Positions 34,245-45,429 of a DNA stretch of 64,000 bases are shown piece after piece. Each line of letters begins with the position of its first letter. Within the stretch, counting starts at the first letter, position 1. Below the pieces are notes generated by a model. It was not told where the DNA came from. It worked only from the letters and a program-made list of their open reading frames with translations, and did not search any database. Made by a program: the position numbers and the translations under genes. Source of the stretch: Ascaphus truei. Lineage: Eukaryota > Chordata > Amphibia > Anura > Ascaphidae. The stretch lies in assembly GCA_036426205.1 (NCBI GenBank), contig CM071570.1, forward strand, positions 143,894,450 to 143,958,449, given 5' to 3'.

Positions 34245-35540
34245 CAAAGCAAACTGCGTAACATATGAACGATATGTGGCATTACTGTAGCCCTTTATAA
34301 GTTATACTGGTGTATACAGTACTGTACTCAAACTTGGCAAAAAAATGTTTTTGATGTTGCTAGAAAAAAGAGGCACAGAGATGTCGAATTTTAACTGGAG
34401 CAAAGTACACTGTTACATTCAGGCAAAGACACACAAATGCTCCACGCACAAACTTTGCTCCAAAATTGCCTTGCTTCATCATTTCTTATGTATTCGTCTA
34501 ATAATAATAATAGGTTTCATGTGTCAAATAAGGCAATCACAGTAATGCAACAGTTTGCTCAAAGTTCAGATGTAGCCAACAACGTTGCAATCTGTGGCTC
34601 GCTGCAATGGGACATACACAACCCGCCGGTGGGAGGAGCAGCCTTTGCTTTGAATTAGAAGTGCGTGCAAAGGGCGGCGGGGCTATCGCACCATTTCTCT
34701 CACAGAATTGTGCAACGGTTGCTCCTACAATTAAAACTGGGAAATAAATGGGAGATTGATATCCTCTTTCAGAATGGAAACTTTACATTTCAACAAAACT
34801 CTGGCTAGTAAAAAAAAATAATGCATATTGTTTGACACATTACAAACATATGACTACATTTTTTTTTTTTTTACCAAACCGGGAAAATAACACCAGGGTG
34901 TTTGCAAATGCTCTATCTAAAAGCTGACATTATTTATTAAAATTAAGTGTACATCTATCTTCAGTAGGTTTTATTAATGGAAGATACAGCTTTCATCATT
35001 GAAGACCTGTTTATTGTTATTTATAGAGCCAATTCTTTAGCAATTACCACACACCTTTAAAAAGAGATTAGTTTATTTGGTTGTGTTTAGTCACCATTTG
35101 CACTGATGCCAATACTTGTAGGCACTAGATGCATGCGTAATTATGCACATCCATTCTGGGATAACGAAGGAACAGCTAAAACCTTTTGCTATCTCTAAGG
35201 GCTAATATCTCATTACAATTGCAAATGTATGTTGTTGTTGTCTTATGCCATATGCCAATTACAAAACCCCCAAACTGGCAATGCTCTTTTTTAATCAAAT
35301 GACCATTCAGGATTCCTTGCACCAGGTCCAGGTAACCTAACATAAAAAAAATTGTGTGTGTGTCGAGCACGCGCATTCTAAGTGAAACTTCTTTGGCTTT
35401 TGTCACTGTTTTGTCACAGAAATTGTATTTGTAATGGGGATGTTTTTTATTTAATAATCAAAACATAATTGTAGTGCCAAGAAGCAAAGAAGTTTGACTT
35501 AGAATGTGTGTTTTTGCTCTTTGCAGTTCTATATTTATAG
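34245..35540. other. No gene or element recognised
   Basis: AT-rich with short ATA and T tracts. No domain-bearing frame. Confidence 0.3.
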
Positions 35541-35654
35541 TAACTGAATTATTTGTGTGTATGACAGTGTGTGTGTGTCTGTGTGTCAGTCAGTGTGTGT
35601 GCGTGTGTGTGTCAGTCAGTGTGTGTGTCAGTCAGTGTGTGTCAGTTAGTCAGT

Positions 35655-35688
<34 letters not shown>

Positions 35689-35708
35689 GTCAGTGTGTGT
35701 GTGTCAGT

Positions 35709-35742
<34 letters not shown>

Positions 35743-35820
35743 GGGGATGGGGGGGTGAGTGAGGGGGAGCACAGGGTGGAGGGGGGGTGAGTGAGGGGGA
35801 GCACAGGGTGGAAGGGGGGG
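35541..35820. repeat. (GT)n / GTGTGTCAGTCA array and G-rich GAGTGAGGGGGAGCACAGG repeat
   Basis: 35541-35738 alternates pure GT with TCAGTCA units. 35739-35825 repeats a 34-36-bp G-rich unit (GAGTGAGGGGGAGCACAGGG). Frames across it are artefacts. Confidence 0.9.
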
Positions 35821-35859
35821 TGAGTGATGGGGGTGATGGAATGGGACATGTATGTCTCT

Positions 35860-36130
35860 CTAAAGCTGCGTTCATAGAAGGGGGAGCCGCGCTCAGCGCT
35901 GAGGTTCGTCTGCACAATCAGGAGCGATTGCATGAACTAGCAGACGAGCCAGTGTGCGCGATCAGGATGCGGGGCACTGACGTCACTGGCCCAATCGCCC
36001 ACGAAGCGCCAACAGCGATGTGACATTGACGCTGCTTCGCTCTGATTGGAGGTTTGGAGGTCATGTGACCCCTTAGCATGCCTGAAAGAGATATTAATCT
36101 GTCTCTGCAAGTGCCTAGCACTCCTGAGCG
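35860..36130. repeat. MITE-like fragment related to 37028-37470
   Basis: It shares GCACTGACGTCACTGGCCCA, AATCGCCC and ATGTGACATTGACGCTGC with the interior of the element at 37028 (GCAGTGACGTCGCTGGGCCA, AATCGCCC). The ends are degraded. Confidence 0.5.
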
Positions 36131-36554
36131 TACGGACTTCATTGTGCTTGGACCAAAGAGTTAAATGTCACTAGGCAATGTGCTTTGGTTACAGGATAGA
36201 TTGTAGAACCATTTACGTTGATGGAAAAAGGGGCTAGTGGGCCAGATTTATGGGGAGATAAAGTATGAGCTCAGTTTTAGCCATATTACGTTTAAGGCAG
36301 TGGCGTGCCATACACGATGCAGTCAGAGAAAGTTGGGACTGGATTGCAGGCGTGAGGGTCGGGGTATACCTGTGTATACCAGTTCACCAAATGATTGTGT
36401 GCAGAGAGAGGCTGCATCCTCTGTGCCGCTTGGCGCGTCAGCACAATGAAAATGAATGTGTCCACTTACGTTTAAACTGCTGCTCCAGAGACTGGTGACA
36501 CCTATGAATTGGCATATTCCAGTGTTTATTCTCAAGAATGCTGGGGACATTACC

Positions 36555-36695
36555 TTTGTCGCCAGAGATCCGGTAAATGAATTAGAGGCCTTGCGCGATC
36601 CCCTGGCATTTAATTAAAATGTTTTGAGGAAGAGCATGGCGCCTCTGTAAACGCCACCCCCTCCCCCCCCAGTTTGCGCACGCCTGGTTTAGTGT
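36555..36695 (-). repeat. Partial hAT MITE, same family as 25800
   Basis: It ends CCCCCCCAGTTTGCGCACGC, the complement of the CAGGGTGCGCAACTGGGGG end at 25800. Only one end is present. Confidence 0.5.
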
Positions 36696-37027
36696 ATACG
36701 CTCAAACTTTGCAGGGTTCTTCAGTTTTGCAGTTGTACAGCAAATGGGAGATTATATCCAGTTTGTAGCATGATCGTTTACAGTTGGGAGAGAATGTGGG
36801 TGTAACAGTGTGTATATATGTGGATGGTTCAGTCTTCTTGATTCCTGACTCCAGTCAGTAGTGTTATTATATTGCAAAAGTTGTCACGTTTTCCTCCTTG
36901 ACACCTTTCACACACAACTACTAGCATTAAATGTACCTCAGCTGCATATCCACCTGCCCCACCTTCCAGTGTCAATATCCCAGTATTCTATTATATAATA
37001 TTCTGCATCATCTCATGTGCTGTATTA

Positions 37028-37470
37028 GGCCTCGATTATAGTGCATGCTCCGTGTGACGTCCCGCTTGCAAACCATGCACTAGAGGCGACGGGTAGGTGT
37101 GGCGGAGGCGTGGCCATGATGTCACGTGAGCGGCTCGCCCTCATTGGCTGAACCGCTCACGAGCCAGCATGCGCAAAGGGAGCCGGGGGGAGGTGGTTGG
37201 AGGCGGGGCAGTGACGTCGCTGGGCCAATCGCCCGCGACGCACTGACGCCAATGTCACGGCGCCGTGACGTTGATGCTGCTGTGATTGTAGGTTTTCAGC
37301 CGACAGCGCGCTGAAAAACAGCTTGGCGCTCGGCTGAAACCTCCAACTCGTCGGCACGCCTGCGGACGCTCGCGTGAGCCCCCTCTCAAGGCATCCTCAA
37401 TGAGGATGCAGGGGTTCAGCGCGGAGCGTCCGCACGCCTCAGCACGGCCTGTCCGTCTATGGACTCGGCC
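37028..37470. mobile_element. PIF/Harbinger-like MITE, TTA target duplication
   Basis: GGCC ends with TTA on both sides (37025-37027, 37471-37473). CpG-rich interior with CAGCGCG/CGCGCTG palindromic units. Same end style as the MITE at 5904. Confidence 0.6.
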
Positions 37471-37582
37471 TTAGTCAGGCTTTTCTATGATAGGGCCGCT
37501 CGCGCGCACGGCAGTGTGCATCGAGCCGGCCGACAGAGGAGAAGATGGGGAAAAGAATCTTTTTGCGCCGCTACCGGCACTG

Positions 37583-37584
<2 letters not shown>

Positions 37585-37634
<50 letters not shown>

Positions 37635-37740
37635 TGTGTGGTGTGTGTGTGGTGTGTGTGTGGTGTGTGTGTGGTGTGTGTGTGCGGTGTGTGTGCGGTG
37701 TGTGTGCGGTGTGTGTGTGGTGCCCCCCCCCCCCCCACCC
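37585..37740. repeat. (TG)n and GTGTGTGTGG minisatellite with C tract
   Basis: (TG)n grades into 10-bp GTGTGTGTGG and GTGTGTGCGG units, then poly-C at 37723-37736. Confidence 0.95.
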
Positions 37741-38189
37741 CGGTGGAGCTGCGGACACGGCTATGTACGTCCTGCTGCTGGTACCTTCTGCCAGAGCAGC
37801 CGCCCCCCCCCCTGGTGGAGGTACGGAGTCTGAGTAGCAGCCCCCACTCTCTCCCCCCGGCAGAGCTACAGACACGGCAATGTGTGTACTGCTGCTGGTG
37901 CCTTCTGTCGGAGCCAGCCCCCTCGGCGGAGGTACGGGGGGAGGGCGGTGTTCGGTGAATCACTGGGGGGGAATGGGGTGCTCGACGACTCACTGGGCGG
38001 TGCTCGGCGGCTCAATGGGGGGGTGCATGGCAGTTCAATGAAGGGGGAGTGCTCGGCGGCTCACTCGGGGGAGGGTGTTCAGGATCCAGCAGTTTGTCGT
38101 GTGTGTGTCTCTGTCTTCTTCCTCTCAGGTGACTCCTGCTGGTAGAAGCTGTGGGGAAGGCCATTTTTCGAAAGGGCACGCATATGCAG

Positions 38190-39140
38190 TGTCGGAAATG
38201 TGGCGGCCATCTTGGATATTGCTCCGAATGGACTGAAGCGGGACTATGAGTCCCAGAATCCTTGGGGGGTGGAGGGGGTTAATCACATGGACCAATCCAG
38301 CCAATGGGAGGCATGCAGCCTTTTGTAGCTGGATATCCTCCAGGGGCAGAGAGCCCGCGAACCAGTGCTGATGGAGGCGCCAAGGAGGAAAGTAGTGTCC
38401 AGGGAGCAGCAGCCTCCTGGACTAGGCCCAGACTTTGCCCCTAGGCCCCAGTTAGGGCCTAAGCCAGCCTTACTTTAGTATTGTAGGGAAGGCCTCAGAA
38501 AGGGACCCTTCCCCTTCGAACTACAGCCGCACTACTGTGCCAGTGAACAGACGTCCACCTGCAGCCTTGGACAAGAGCTGCACATGGCAGCAGAGAGGTG
38601 GAACACTCTGGCTGGAGATTGCACCGCAGACCGTGCCCTGGATAAGTTGTGAGGGGAGTTGTGTTGGAGGCCCCACGGTGTGGGACCTGATCCAGCATCC
38701 TCCTTATCCCCTGGTTTGGCCTGTAACCAGGAATGTACCAACGTGCACCTACACATCACAGGGGTAGCACTACCTCCCACTTGGGTGGGAATGCTTGTGT
38801 GGACACCAGGGTTATACTGTATGTGCCCAGAGCACCATCAGTACTTTGGGGGAACCACTCCGGTTATTGTATTGGTGTATTATACTGTGTGTGTGTTTAT
38901 GGTTATATTGTGTACAGTAAAGAACTTATATTACATTCAGTTGCATATTTTTTATTGGGTCCTATGAGTGATTCCGCCAACGCTGTGATCCCTCAGAGGT
39001 GGAGGTGCTGCACTAAAAGAGAGAGAGCTAAACCCTTTCTCCCAGAAGTGGAGGCTCAGGCCTCCTGTAAGCATACAGGTACTAGCAGCACGAGTAATCA
39101 CCCACGGTTTCTCTAGTCAGGAGGAAAGGGGGGTTATACA
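38190..39140 (+). mobile_element. LTR-like sequence, plus orientation (limits approximate)
   Basis: It starts near TGTCGGAAATGTGGCGGCC and ends near GGGGGGTTATACA, close to the GGGGGAAAGTGCGCTACA end of the solo LTR at 47205. An R-like region ACAGTAAAGAACTTATATT lies at about 38915, with GGTGGAGGTGCTGCACTA at about 38999 as in the LTR-like tail near 8168. No TSD was identified and no gag/pol lies beside it. Confidence 0.45.
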
Positions 39141-39354
39141 GCCAATCTGGATATTTTCAGATGAAATTCCCCATTGAAGTCAATGGTCAATTTTGGCCCC
39201 AAATGGTCTCATTGGCAGTTAAGTGATAACATGTATTTTATAGCTAAAAACGTAGTTCACAGTTATAACAACTATATTGGGGCTGCAGAATTATAGCTTC
39301 AGAAAGTTGTTTTTGATATTTTTTAGGAATAAACATTAGGGTTCTTCAAATATA

Positions 39355-39850
39355 GGGTTGCCAAATGTCCCGTATATACGGATTGTCCCTTATTTCATCA
39401 ACTTGTCCTGTGTCCCAGAAAGGTCGGTCGGGAAGCATAATTGTCCCGTATATTTGCACCTTGACCTGAAATAAGTGAACTTAAAATAAAATAAAATTCT
39501 TCATAAAAATGTAATAGATTTCTACTTGAGTAATAGTTACCTTTTCCGATAGATGTCGCCTTACTAAATTATTAAAATAATAAGGTTAGGACACTTCCTG
39601 GTCATCTCATAATACCCTGACACTCGCCCCTACAGGCGTTACTTTTTCTCCCCATGCTACTTGTTCGTTCAGCGCGCGTTTCCTCACCTGGCCAAGAGCA
39701 GAGATGATAAACCCCAAAGAATATAGCGGTGAAGCAGGAGATACTATTCCGCTTTAAGCATTTGCAAATCATTAATCCCTCATTATGGTGTCACACTTTC
39801 ATACTAGATTTCGGTGTCCCGTATTGTAAAAACTTAAATGTGGCAACCCC
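39355..39850. mobile_element. Probable MITE with GGGTTGCCA ends
   Basis: The left end GGGTTGCCAAATGTCCCGTA and the right end (complement of GGGGTTGCCACATTTAAG, with TACGGGACACC inside) are inverted. Interior non-coding. Confidence 0.5.
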
Positions 39851-40499
39851 ATTCATAGATGAAATTATATTGTACAGCGCTTTCAAAACCTCTTCTTCAA
39901 GTGTAAGTGTTCAAAAACAAAACTGCAACCACATTAGGTGTTATGTTACAGCAAAACATTACAATCTACTGTATGAAAAGTATATTCGTTTTCTAATTTC
40001 AACATGTCCCCATACTTTCTCCATTGCAATTGTTGTGCTGTTGTATTTCGATTAATAAAACTGGTAGAACTTTTATTTCTGTTGTGATGCCAAAGTTGAT
40101 TTTTGAAGTACAGGCTTACACCCATAGGCCTTGTCATAGTTTTTGCCACCTTTTTACTTAAGACAACTTTGTAATTTTATTGTTATTTTTTTTATGATTC
40201 ATTATGTATGCTGGTGATTAGTGGCAGAATAAGGGGGCGATTAGGGCGGCTGCCCTGGGCGCAGCCTGATGGGGGGGCTTAGAAATTCCCCCTGGTGTCT
40301 GTGTTGCGCCACTGCGTTGATTAACATGCCAGTCAGCGGTGAAGCCGGTTACAGCTGCCGTTCTTGTTCACTGGCGCCGATCAATGAAGGGTTGGAGGGG
40401 AGGATCGGGGAGCAGAGAGCGGGTGGCAGGGGCAGTGGTTAAGCAGAGACCTGCAGAACTCTGCTCATTTAACCACTCCATGGTGTCAGGGGCAGGAGT

Positions 40500-40720
40500 T
40501 ATTTTGTGTGCTGTGTGTCAGTATGTGTAAATGTGCTGTGTATCATGGTCTGTCAGTGTGCTGTGTGCCAGTGTCTGTCATTGTGCTTTATGTCTGTGTG
40601 CGGTGTCGCTGTGCGTAATTGTACTGTGTGTCAGTGTGCTGTGTCGCTGTGCATAATTGTACTGTGTATCAGTGTGCGGTGTCGCTGTGTGTCATTGTAC
40701 TGTGTGTTCTGTGTGTTTGG
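40500..40720. repeat. Degenerate TGTGTCAGTGTGCTG minisatellite
   Basis: Units such as GTGTCGCTGTGCGTAATTGT and ACTGTGTGTCAGTGTGC recur about 38-57 bp apart. It directly precedes the L1 insertion target. Confidence 0.8.
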
Positions 40721-40807
40721 GGCACAGGTAGTGGAAGTTTCCTGGGTAAAAAAGCACCTAGTAACGGGGGAACTTCCGGTGACGTCACCCGACATGGACG
40801 GCTGTTA

Positions 40808-41402
40808 GAGGTGGGTCTCTTGTAGAAATATGATGTCGCCCCCGCTGATCTTTCATTTATCTTTTTCATTATCTTGGAGGTGCTAAGTCTCAAGTCTCTC
40901 TTTTTCGGTTATTTCTGGAGAGGCCCTTCATCTGAGGGTGCGCCTTCCATGGAGTGAGGGTGCAATTTAAATTGTTGGGTTTGCTAGTCATTTGGGTTCT
41001 TTTTTGTGGGGTACCAGACCTGTAGAGGCCTCATCTCCTTTTTTCCATTGTTAGAGAAAGGCCCTGATTCAGGTAAAGTCTGAGTCTAGTTTATATCTCT
41101 GTAAGTGTGGTGAGTTGCGTAGGAAGGGGTGGTGGGTGGTGGGGGGAAGGGGGGTGAGGTGGGGGGAGGGGGGGGGGGGGGGGGTGGGGGGGGAGGGGGT
41201 GTATGTGTCGGGGTGCGGGTTATTTTTTTTTTATTTGGGTCTTTTTTGTGTTTTTCTCTGCTTTGGTTTTGTTTCGTCTTCACTTCTCTGTGGTTTTTGT
41301 ACCTTTGGGTTCGCTATCTCCTTGTCCCTTTTTTTTATCTCTAATCCTTTTTTTGTTTTTTTTTTGCTACCTGTTGGGCTGTTTTTTTGTTTGTTTTCTT
41401 CC
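40808..41402 (-). pseudogene. Inverted L1 5' segment: Lys-rich region and endonuclease N-terminus
   Basis: Minus-strand reading gives a lysine-rich stretch (KKKTKKGLEIKKRDKE, 41360-41290), a C-rich tract, MTSKPNNLNCTLTPWK (near 40990-40945), a frameshifted KRDLRLSTSKIMKK-like block, and DIIFLQETHL at 40837-40808. The last is the conserved L1 AP-endonuclease start with catalytic E. Reading resumes on the plus strand at 41403 with FTSQDPP..., which should follow QETH in an uninverted L1. So one element is split at this point and its 5' part flipped. Confidence 0.75.
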
Positions 41403-44400
41403 TTCACATCACAAGACCCCCCAAATTTATTCAAAAAAGTGTTCCCAAGGTGTTTTTTCGCATCATTTACTAGCAAAAAAAGGGGTGTAGCTGTCCTGAT
41501 CAGACAGGGCACCCCATTCAATCATATCAAAACAACTGCGGACCCAGAGGGTAGATTCTTAGTGGTATATGGCTCCTTAGCGGGCTCAGCGATCGCTCTT
41601 ATCAATGTATATGCCCCAAACGAGAACCAAACCGAATTCCTAAAGAAAGTACTCGAGGGCATAGACCCGGGATATCTGTCATCGATGATAGTGGGAGGGG
41701 ACCTAAACATGGTCCTCAACCCTACCGAGGACAGATCGACCACAATGGGTCCCCCCCGTACAACCCCCTCCCAGATCACAGGGAAAAGGTTTAGGGGAAT
41801 CTTGAGCGAGTTTTCACTAGTGGACATCTGGAGAACCCAACACCAGGGCCAGAGAGACTATACCTTCTACTCAGCACCTCACCAGACCTACTCTCGAATA
41901 GACCACTTTCTGGCCACAAAAAATGTGGTGGCGGCTACAACTGACTCCGACATAGGACCGATCACATGGTCTGATCATGCCCCGATTACCATAACCTTGA
42001 CAACACCCTTCGAAAAGACAATAAATTACTCATGGAGGCTAAATGACTCACTACTCAACCATCCTGAGATAGAAAGAGAGATCAGAGCTGCTATTCGAGA
42101 CTACTTTTTTTTTAACTCAGGATCCGTTTCCTCACCAGCAATCCTGTGGGAAGCCCAGAAGGCAACCATTAGAGGGAAAATCATCTCCATCACATCCCAC
42201 AGGAAAAAAGCCCGCCAAAAACTAATAAAGGAGCTCACAGATGATATCAAAATAATAGAACAAACTCATAAAGCTAACCCCTCAAAAAAAATATATAAGA
42301 CATTGACAACAGCTAGAGCAAAACTTAGACAAATCCAGCTGGAGGATGTTGAGAAAGCCCTCAAGTGGACCAACCAACAATATTATGATAAAGGTAACAA
42401 AGCAGACAGACTTCTAGCGACTAAATTAAGAGGGGTGCATAAACGGTCCCAAATCACGGCGATTAAGAGTAGGTCTGGTGAGATACAACATAGTGACAAT
42501 AAAATAGCAGCCGAATTCACAAAATTTTACACCGAACTTTATAACTTAAGATCCAAAAAAGGCCGCCCTGAATCAGTAGCATCCGAATTAATAGCACAAT
42601 ACTTAGATAGGTGTCAGCTTCCCACACTAACGGAGGAGGAAAACACAGTCCTCAATGCTGAGATTTCAAAAGAGGAACTGGAAGAGGCGGTCAAATCATT
42701 AAAAATCACTAAGTCTCCCGGCCCAGATGGCTTCACTAATGTCTACTATAAGAGATTCTTGCCAGTATTATCCACGCATCTCCTAAGAACATTTAACGAT
42801 TTTATGGAAGGGAATCAAATCCCTTCGTCAATGTCCCTGGCCACCCTGGCCATAATACACAAAGAAGGCAGGGACCCGATGCAATGTGGAAGCTACCGTC
42901 CAATCTCCCTGCTTAATTGTGATCTCAAACTATATAGCAAAATACTCGCAAACAGATTGAATCCCATTCTACCAAGATTAATAGATAAAGACCAAGTGGG
43001 ATTCGTAGCAGGCAGACAGGCCTCGGACAATACCCGAAAGATAATTGAAATTATTGAACATGTCCATCTCACAGGGACCAAAGCACTACTCCTTAGCTTA
43101 GATGCAGAGAAGGCGTTCGATAGAATAGACTGGCTATTCATGGACCATGTTATGCGCAAATTCGGCTTCAAAGACGCATATCTAGAAGGAGTCCGTAGAT
43201 TATATCAAAATCCATCTGCAACAGTAAAACTACCAGGGGGCAGTAACCAGAGATTCGAGATTACTAATGGAACTCGACAGGGATGCCCCCTATCTCCTCT
43301 TCTCTTCGCATTAACCATAGAACCCCAAGCAGCGGCAATAAGAACCAATAGAGACATCAAAGGAATAGAAATTGGACACAGGCAGCACAAAATATCACTA
43401 TTCGCAGATGATGTCATCTTAACCTTGACGCAACCCCAAACATCCCTACCTAACCTCCAAAAAGAACTCCGAGATTTTGGAGACATATCAGGCTATAAAA
43501 TCAATAGCGATAAATCGGAAGCACTAAATTTAAGCCTGCCAGAGCCAGAGGTGAAACTCCTCAAATTAAACTTTAATTACCATTGGAGCTCCTCGAGTAT
43601 CAAATATCTGGGAGTAAAGATAACGAGGAACTACCAATCCCTATATCAACAAAATTACCCGATCCTGTTCCGGAAAATTAAACAAGATTTAGCGAAATGG
43701 GGAGGATATCAAATATCATGGATCGGGAGGATGATCTCGGTTAAAATGAACATACTCCCCAGATTACTATATTATTTCCAGACGCTCCCGGTCCACATCC
43801 CTGGCTCAGAATTAAAGAATATACAAAAACTAATCTTCCACTTCATTTGGCAAGGTAAGAAACCTAGAACCGCTAGAACAGTTCTCCTGGCATCAAGGGG
43901 AAGAGGAGGACTTGGGGTCCCAGACATCACAAAATACTACCTAGCCGCACAATTGAGACAGGTAGTAGTCTGGAATGCCAACCCAAACCAATACTGTTGG
44001 CTAGATATAGAATCATACTACGCCGGGACGCCTTCACTACCAGCTTGCCTTTGGTCCCTGAGCAGGGAAGACATGCAGAATAGTAAACTCAAATTAGGCC
44101 CAATGAGACACACATGGGAGACCTGGACGAAATGCAAACATAAATTTAAGCTCACTTCGCCCCAATCCCAACTCATACCAATTCATAAAAATCCGAAATT
44201 CCCTCCTGGTTGTGAGCCCAGACAATTTGACCAATTCAAAGCAAAAAATATTAGAGCGATCGCTGACCTCTTGAGTATTGGAGAATTCCTGAGCTTTCAA
44301 AATCTACAAACCAAATATGAAATAGCAAGGTTAGACGTGTTCAAGTATCTACAAATTCGGCACTTTATCCGAACCTTATCCCCAACGTTGAAATTTCCCC

Positions 44401-45083
44401 CTCTCACAGTTTTTGAGCGGCTCTGTCGAGAAACAGGCCACCAGAAAGGTCTTATAACACAAATTTACGCAGAATTGGAAAGGGCTATAGAAGCCCCCAC
44501 ACATGACTATATGCTGCATTGGGCAGCAGAATTGGGAATAGTTATAGACCGAGAGTACTGGGAAAGAATTTGGGAAAACGCCTCAGGAACTTCCATATGT
44601 ACCACAATCAAAGAAAATATATATAAAATACTGTTCCGCTGGTATCTTACCCCAGTTAGAATAAATCAAATCTACCCCCAGGCATCTGATCTATGCTGGA
44701 GAGGCTGCGGTCAAAAGGGGGACATGGCACACATTTGGTGGACATGTCCGGAAATTCAAAAATACTGGGGAACCACTCAAAAATTAATAGAAGAGGTCAC
44801 TGGCCTCAAAATCCCTGTTGACCCGCTGACCTACCTGTTGGCCAGGCCCCTAGAAAATGTGGACCGACCAACAAGTAAATTAATCTCCTTCATCCTAACA
44901 GCGGCTAGATGTGCAGTGGCGGCCGCCTGGAAGAAAGTGTCTCCAACAAAACAAACGATAAAAAATAGGATACAAGAGGTAATGAATATGGAGAAACTAT
45001 CGGCCTTTTTGAAAAGATCCACGGACTCCTTTAATAAAACATGGGACCCGTGGTTAACCCATATGGCACCCCCACGCCCCTAA
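41115..45083 (+). CDS. L1 ORF2 protein: AP endonuclease (N-truncated) and reverse transcriptase, intact frame
   Basis: The open frame runs 1322 codons to TAG at 45081-45083, but genuine L1 sequence starts at about residue 97 (41403). The first ~96 residues translate the G-rich tract and inverted DNA. Endonuclease: KKRGVAVLI, VGGDLNMVL (~193), SRIDHFL, and the catalytic SDHAP (~286). RT: SPGPDGFTNVYYK, SYRPISLLNCDLKLYSKILA, LSLDAEKAFDRIDW (motif A, ~666), GTRQGCPLSPLLF (motif B), LFADDVIL (motif C, ~762), IKYLGVKI. The C-terminus has an L1-type zinc knuckle CWRGCG...H....C (~1193). It nicks target DNA and reverse-transcribes L1 RNA in vivo. The EN lacks its N-terminal strand with the first catalytic glutamate, so this copy should not work alone. 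The open RT frame indicates recent insertion. Confidence 0.92.
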   Translation: MRRKGWWVVGGRGVRWGEGGGGGVGGEGVYVSGCGLFFFYLGLFCVFLCFGFVSSSLLCGFCTFGFAISLSLFFISNPFFVFFLLPVGLFFCLFSSFTSQDPPNLFKKVFPRCFFASFTSKKRGVAVLIRQGTPFNHIKTTADPEGRFLVVYGSLAGSAIALINVYAPNENQTEFLKKVLEGIDPGYLSSMIVGGDLNMVLNPTEDRSTTMGPPRTTPSQITGKRFRGILSEFSLVDIWRTQHQGQRDYTFYSAPHQTYSRIDHFLATKNVVAATTDSDIGPITWSDHAPITITLTTPFEKTINYSWRLNDSLLNHPEIEREIRAAIRDYFFFNSGSVSSPAILWEAQKATIRGKIISITSHRKKARQKLIKELTDDIKIIEQTHKANPSKKIYKTLTTARAKLRQIQLEDVEKALKWTNQQYYDKGNKADRLLATKLRGVHKRSQITAIKSRSGEIQHSDNKIAAEFTKFYTELYNLRSKKGRPESVASELIAQYLDRCQLPTLTEEENTVLNAEISKEELEEAVKSLKITKSPGPDGFTNVYYKRFLPVLSTHLLRTFNDFMEGNQIPSSMSLATLAIIHKEGRDPMQCGSYRPISLLNCDLKLYSKILANRLNPILPRLIDKDQVGFVAGRQASDNTRKIIEIIEHVHLTGTKALLLSLDAEKAFDRIDWLFMDHVMRKFGFKDAYLEGVRRLYQNPSATVKLPGGSNQRFEITNGTRQGCPLSPLLFALTIEPQAAAIRTNRDIKGIEIGHRQHKISLFADDVILTLTQPQTSLPNLQKELRDFGDISGYKINSDKSEALNLSLPEPEVKLLKLNFNYHWSSSSIKYLGVKITRNYQSLYQQNYPILFRKIKQDLAKWGGYQISWIGRMISVKMNILPRLLYYFQTLPVHIPGSELKNIQKLIFHFIWQGKKPRTARTVLLASRGRGGLGVPDITKYYLAAQLRQVVVWNANPNQYCWLDIESYYAGTPSLPACLWSLSREDMQNSKLKLGPMRHTWETWTKCKHKFKLTSPQSQLIPIHKNPKFPPGCEPRQFDQFKAKNIRAIADLLSIGEFLSFQNLQTKYEIARLDVFKYLQIRHFIRTLSPTLKFPPLTVFERLCRETGHQKGLITQIYAELERAIEAPTHDYMLHWAAELGIVIDREYWERIWENASGTSICTTIKENIYKILFRWYLTPVRINQIYPQASDLCWRGCGQKGDMAHIWWTCPEIQKYWGTTQKLIEEVTGLKIPVDPLTYLLARPLENVDRPTSKLISFILTAARCAVAAAWKKVSPTKQTIKNRIQEVMNMEKLSAFLKRSTDSFNKTWDPWLTHMAPPRP
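41126..41206 (+). repeat. G-rich tract (possible G-quadruplex) inside the inverted L1 segment
   Basis: Long runs of G (up to about 18) separated by T or A. On the L1 sense (minus) strand it is C-rich and lies between the Lys-rich block and the ORF2 start. Confidence 0.85.
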
Positions 45084-45400
45084 CTCAGAAATGAAAAGTA
45101 AAAAGAACGAGTCTAGAAACTCCAATAGAAATATTCTGAGGATGTGATAAGCAACAGGTATCCCCCCTCTCCCCCTTCCCCCCCCCTCCCCACCTTCCCT
45201 TCTCTCCCTTTCCATACTCTGACTCTCTGTTTCCATACTCGCGCCCCCCTCACAACCCCAGGAGGGTCAGGGGGGCGATGAGCTTTCCTCTCTCTTTCTG
45301 GTTTCTTTAACCAAAAAATGGAGAAAACTTGTATTAGGCTGTATTAACATATATAACATGTACATTGTAAAATAAGTATTTGCCTAATAAAAATCTTTGG
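45084..45400 (+). other. L1 3' untranslated region
   Basis: Contains a C/T-rich tract (45160-45225), GGAGGGTCAGGGGGGCG, and AATAAA at 45386-45391 just before the poly(A). Confidence 0.75.
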
Positions 45401-45429
45401 AAAAAAAAAAAAAAAAGCACCTAGTTACA

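Larger units (their letters stand above)
40766..45416 (+). mobile_element. L1-type LINE with 5' inversion, poly(A) tail and TSD
   Basis: GCACCTAGTAAC (40754-40765) and GCACCTAGTTAC (45417-45428) flank the element, a 12-bp TSD with one difference, preceded by an A run on each side. The 3' end has AATAAA (45386-45391) and poly(A) 45401-45416. The ORF2 body is plus (41403-45083). 40808-41402 is inverted L1 sequence carrying the N-terminal endonuclease motif on the minus strand. 40766-40807 is GC-rich and may be 5' untranslated sequence or filler. Confidence 0.82.

Noticed and set aside
35504..35933. Cys/Val-rich and His/Thr-rich frames
   Set aside because: Translations of GT/CA microsatellites.
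37459..37993. Frames of 124-140 codons on both strands
   Set aside because: They cross the TGTGTGTGGTG minisatellite and poly-C.
41115..41402. N-terminal ~96 residues of the 1322-codon frame as a membrane domain
   Set aside because: They are translations of a G-rich tract and inverted L1 DNA; the hydrophobic look comes from T-rich sequence.
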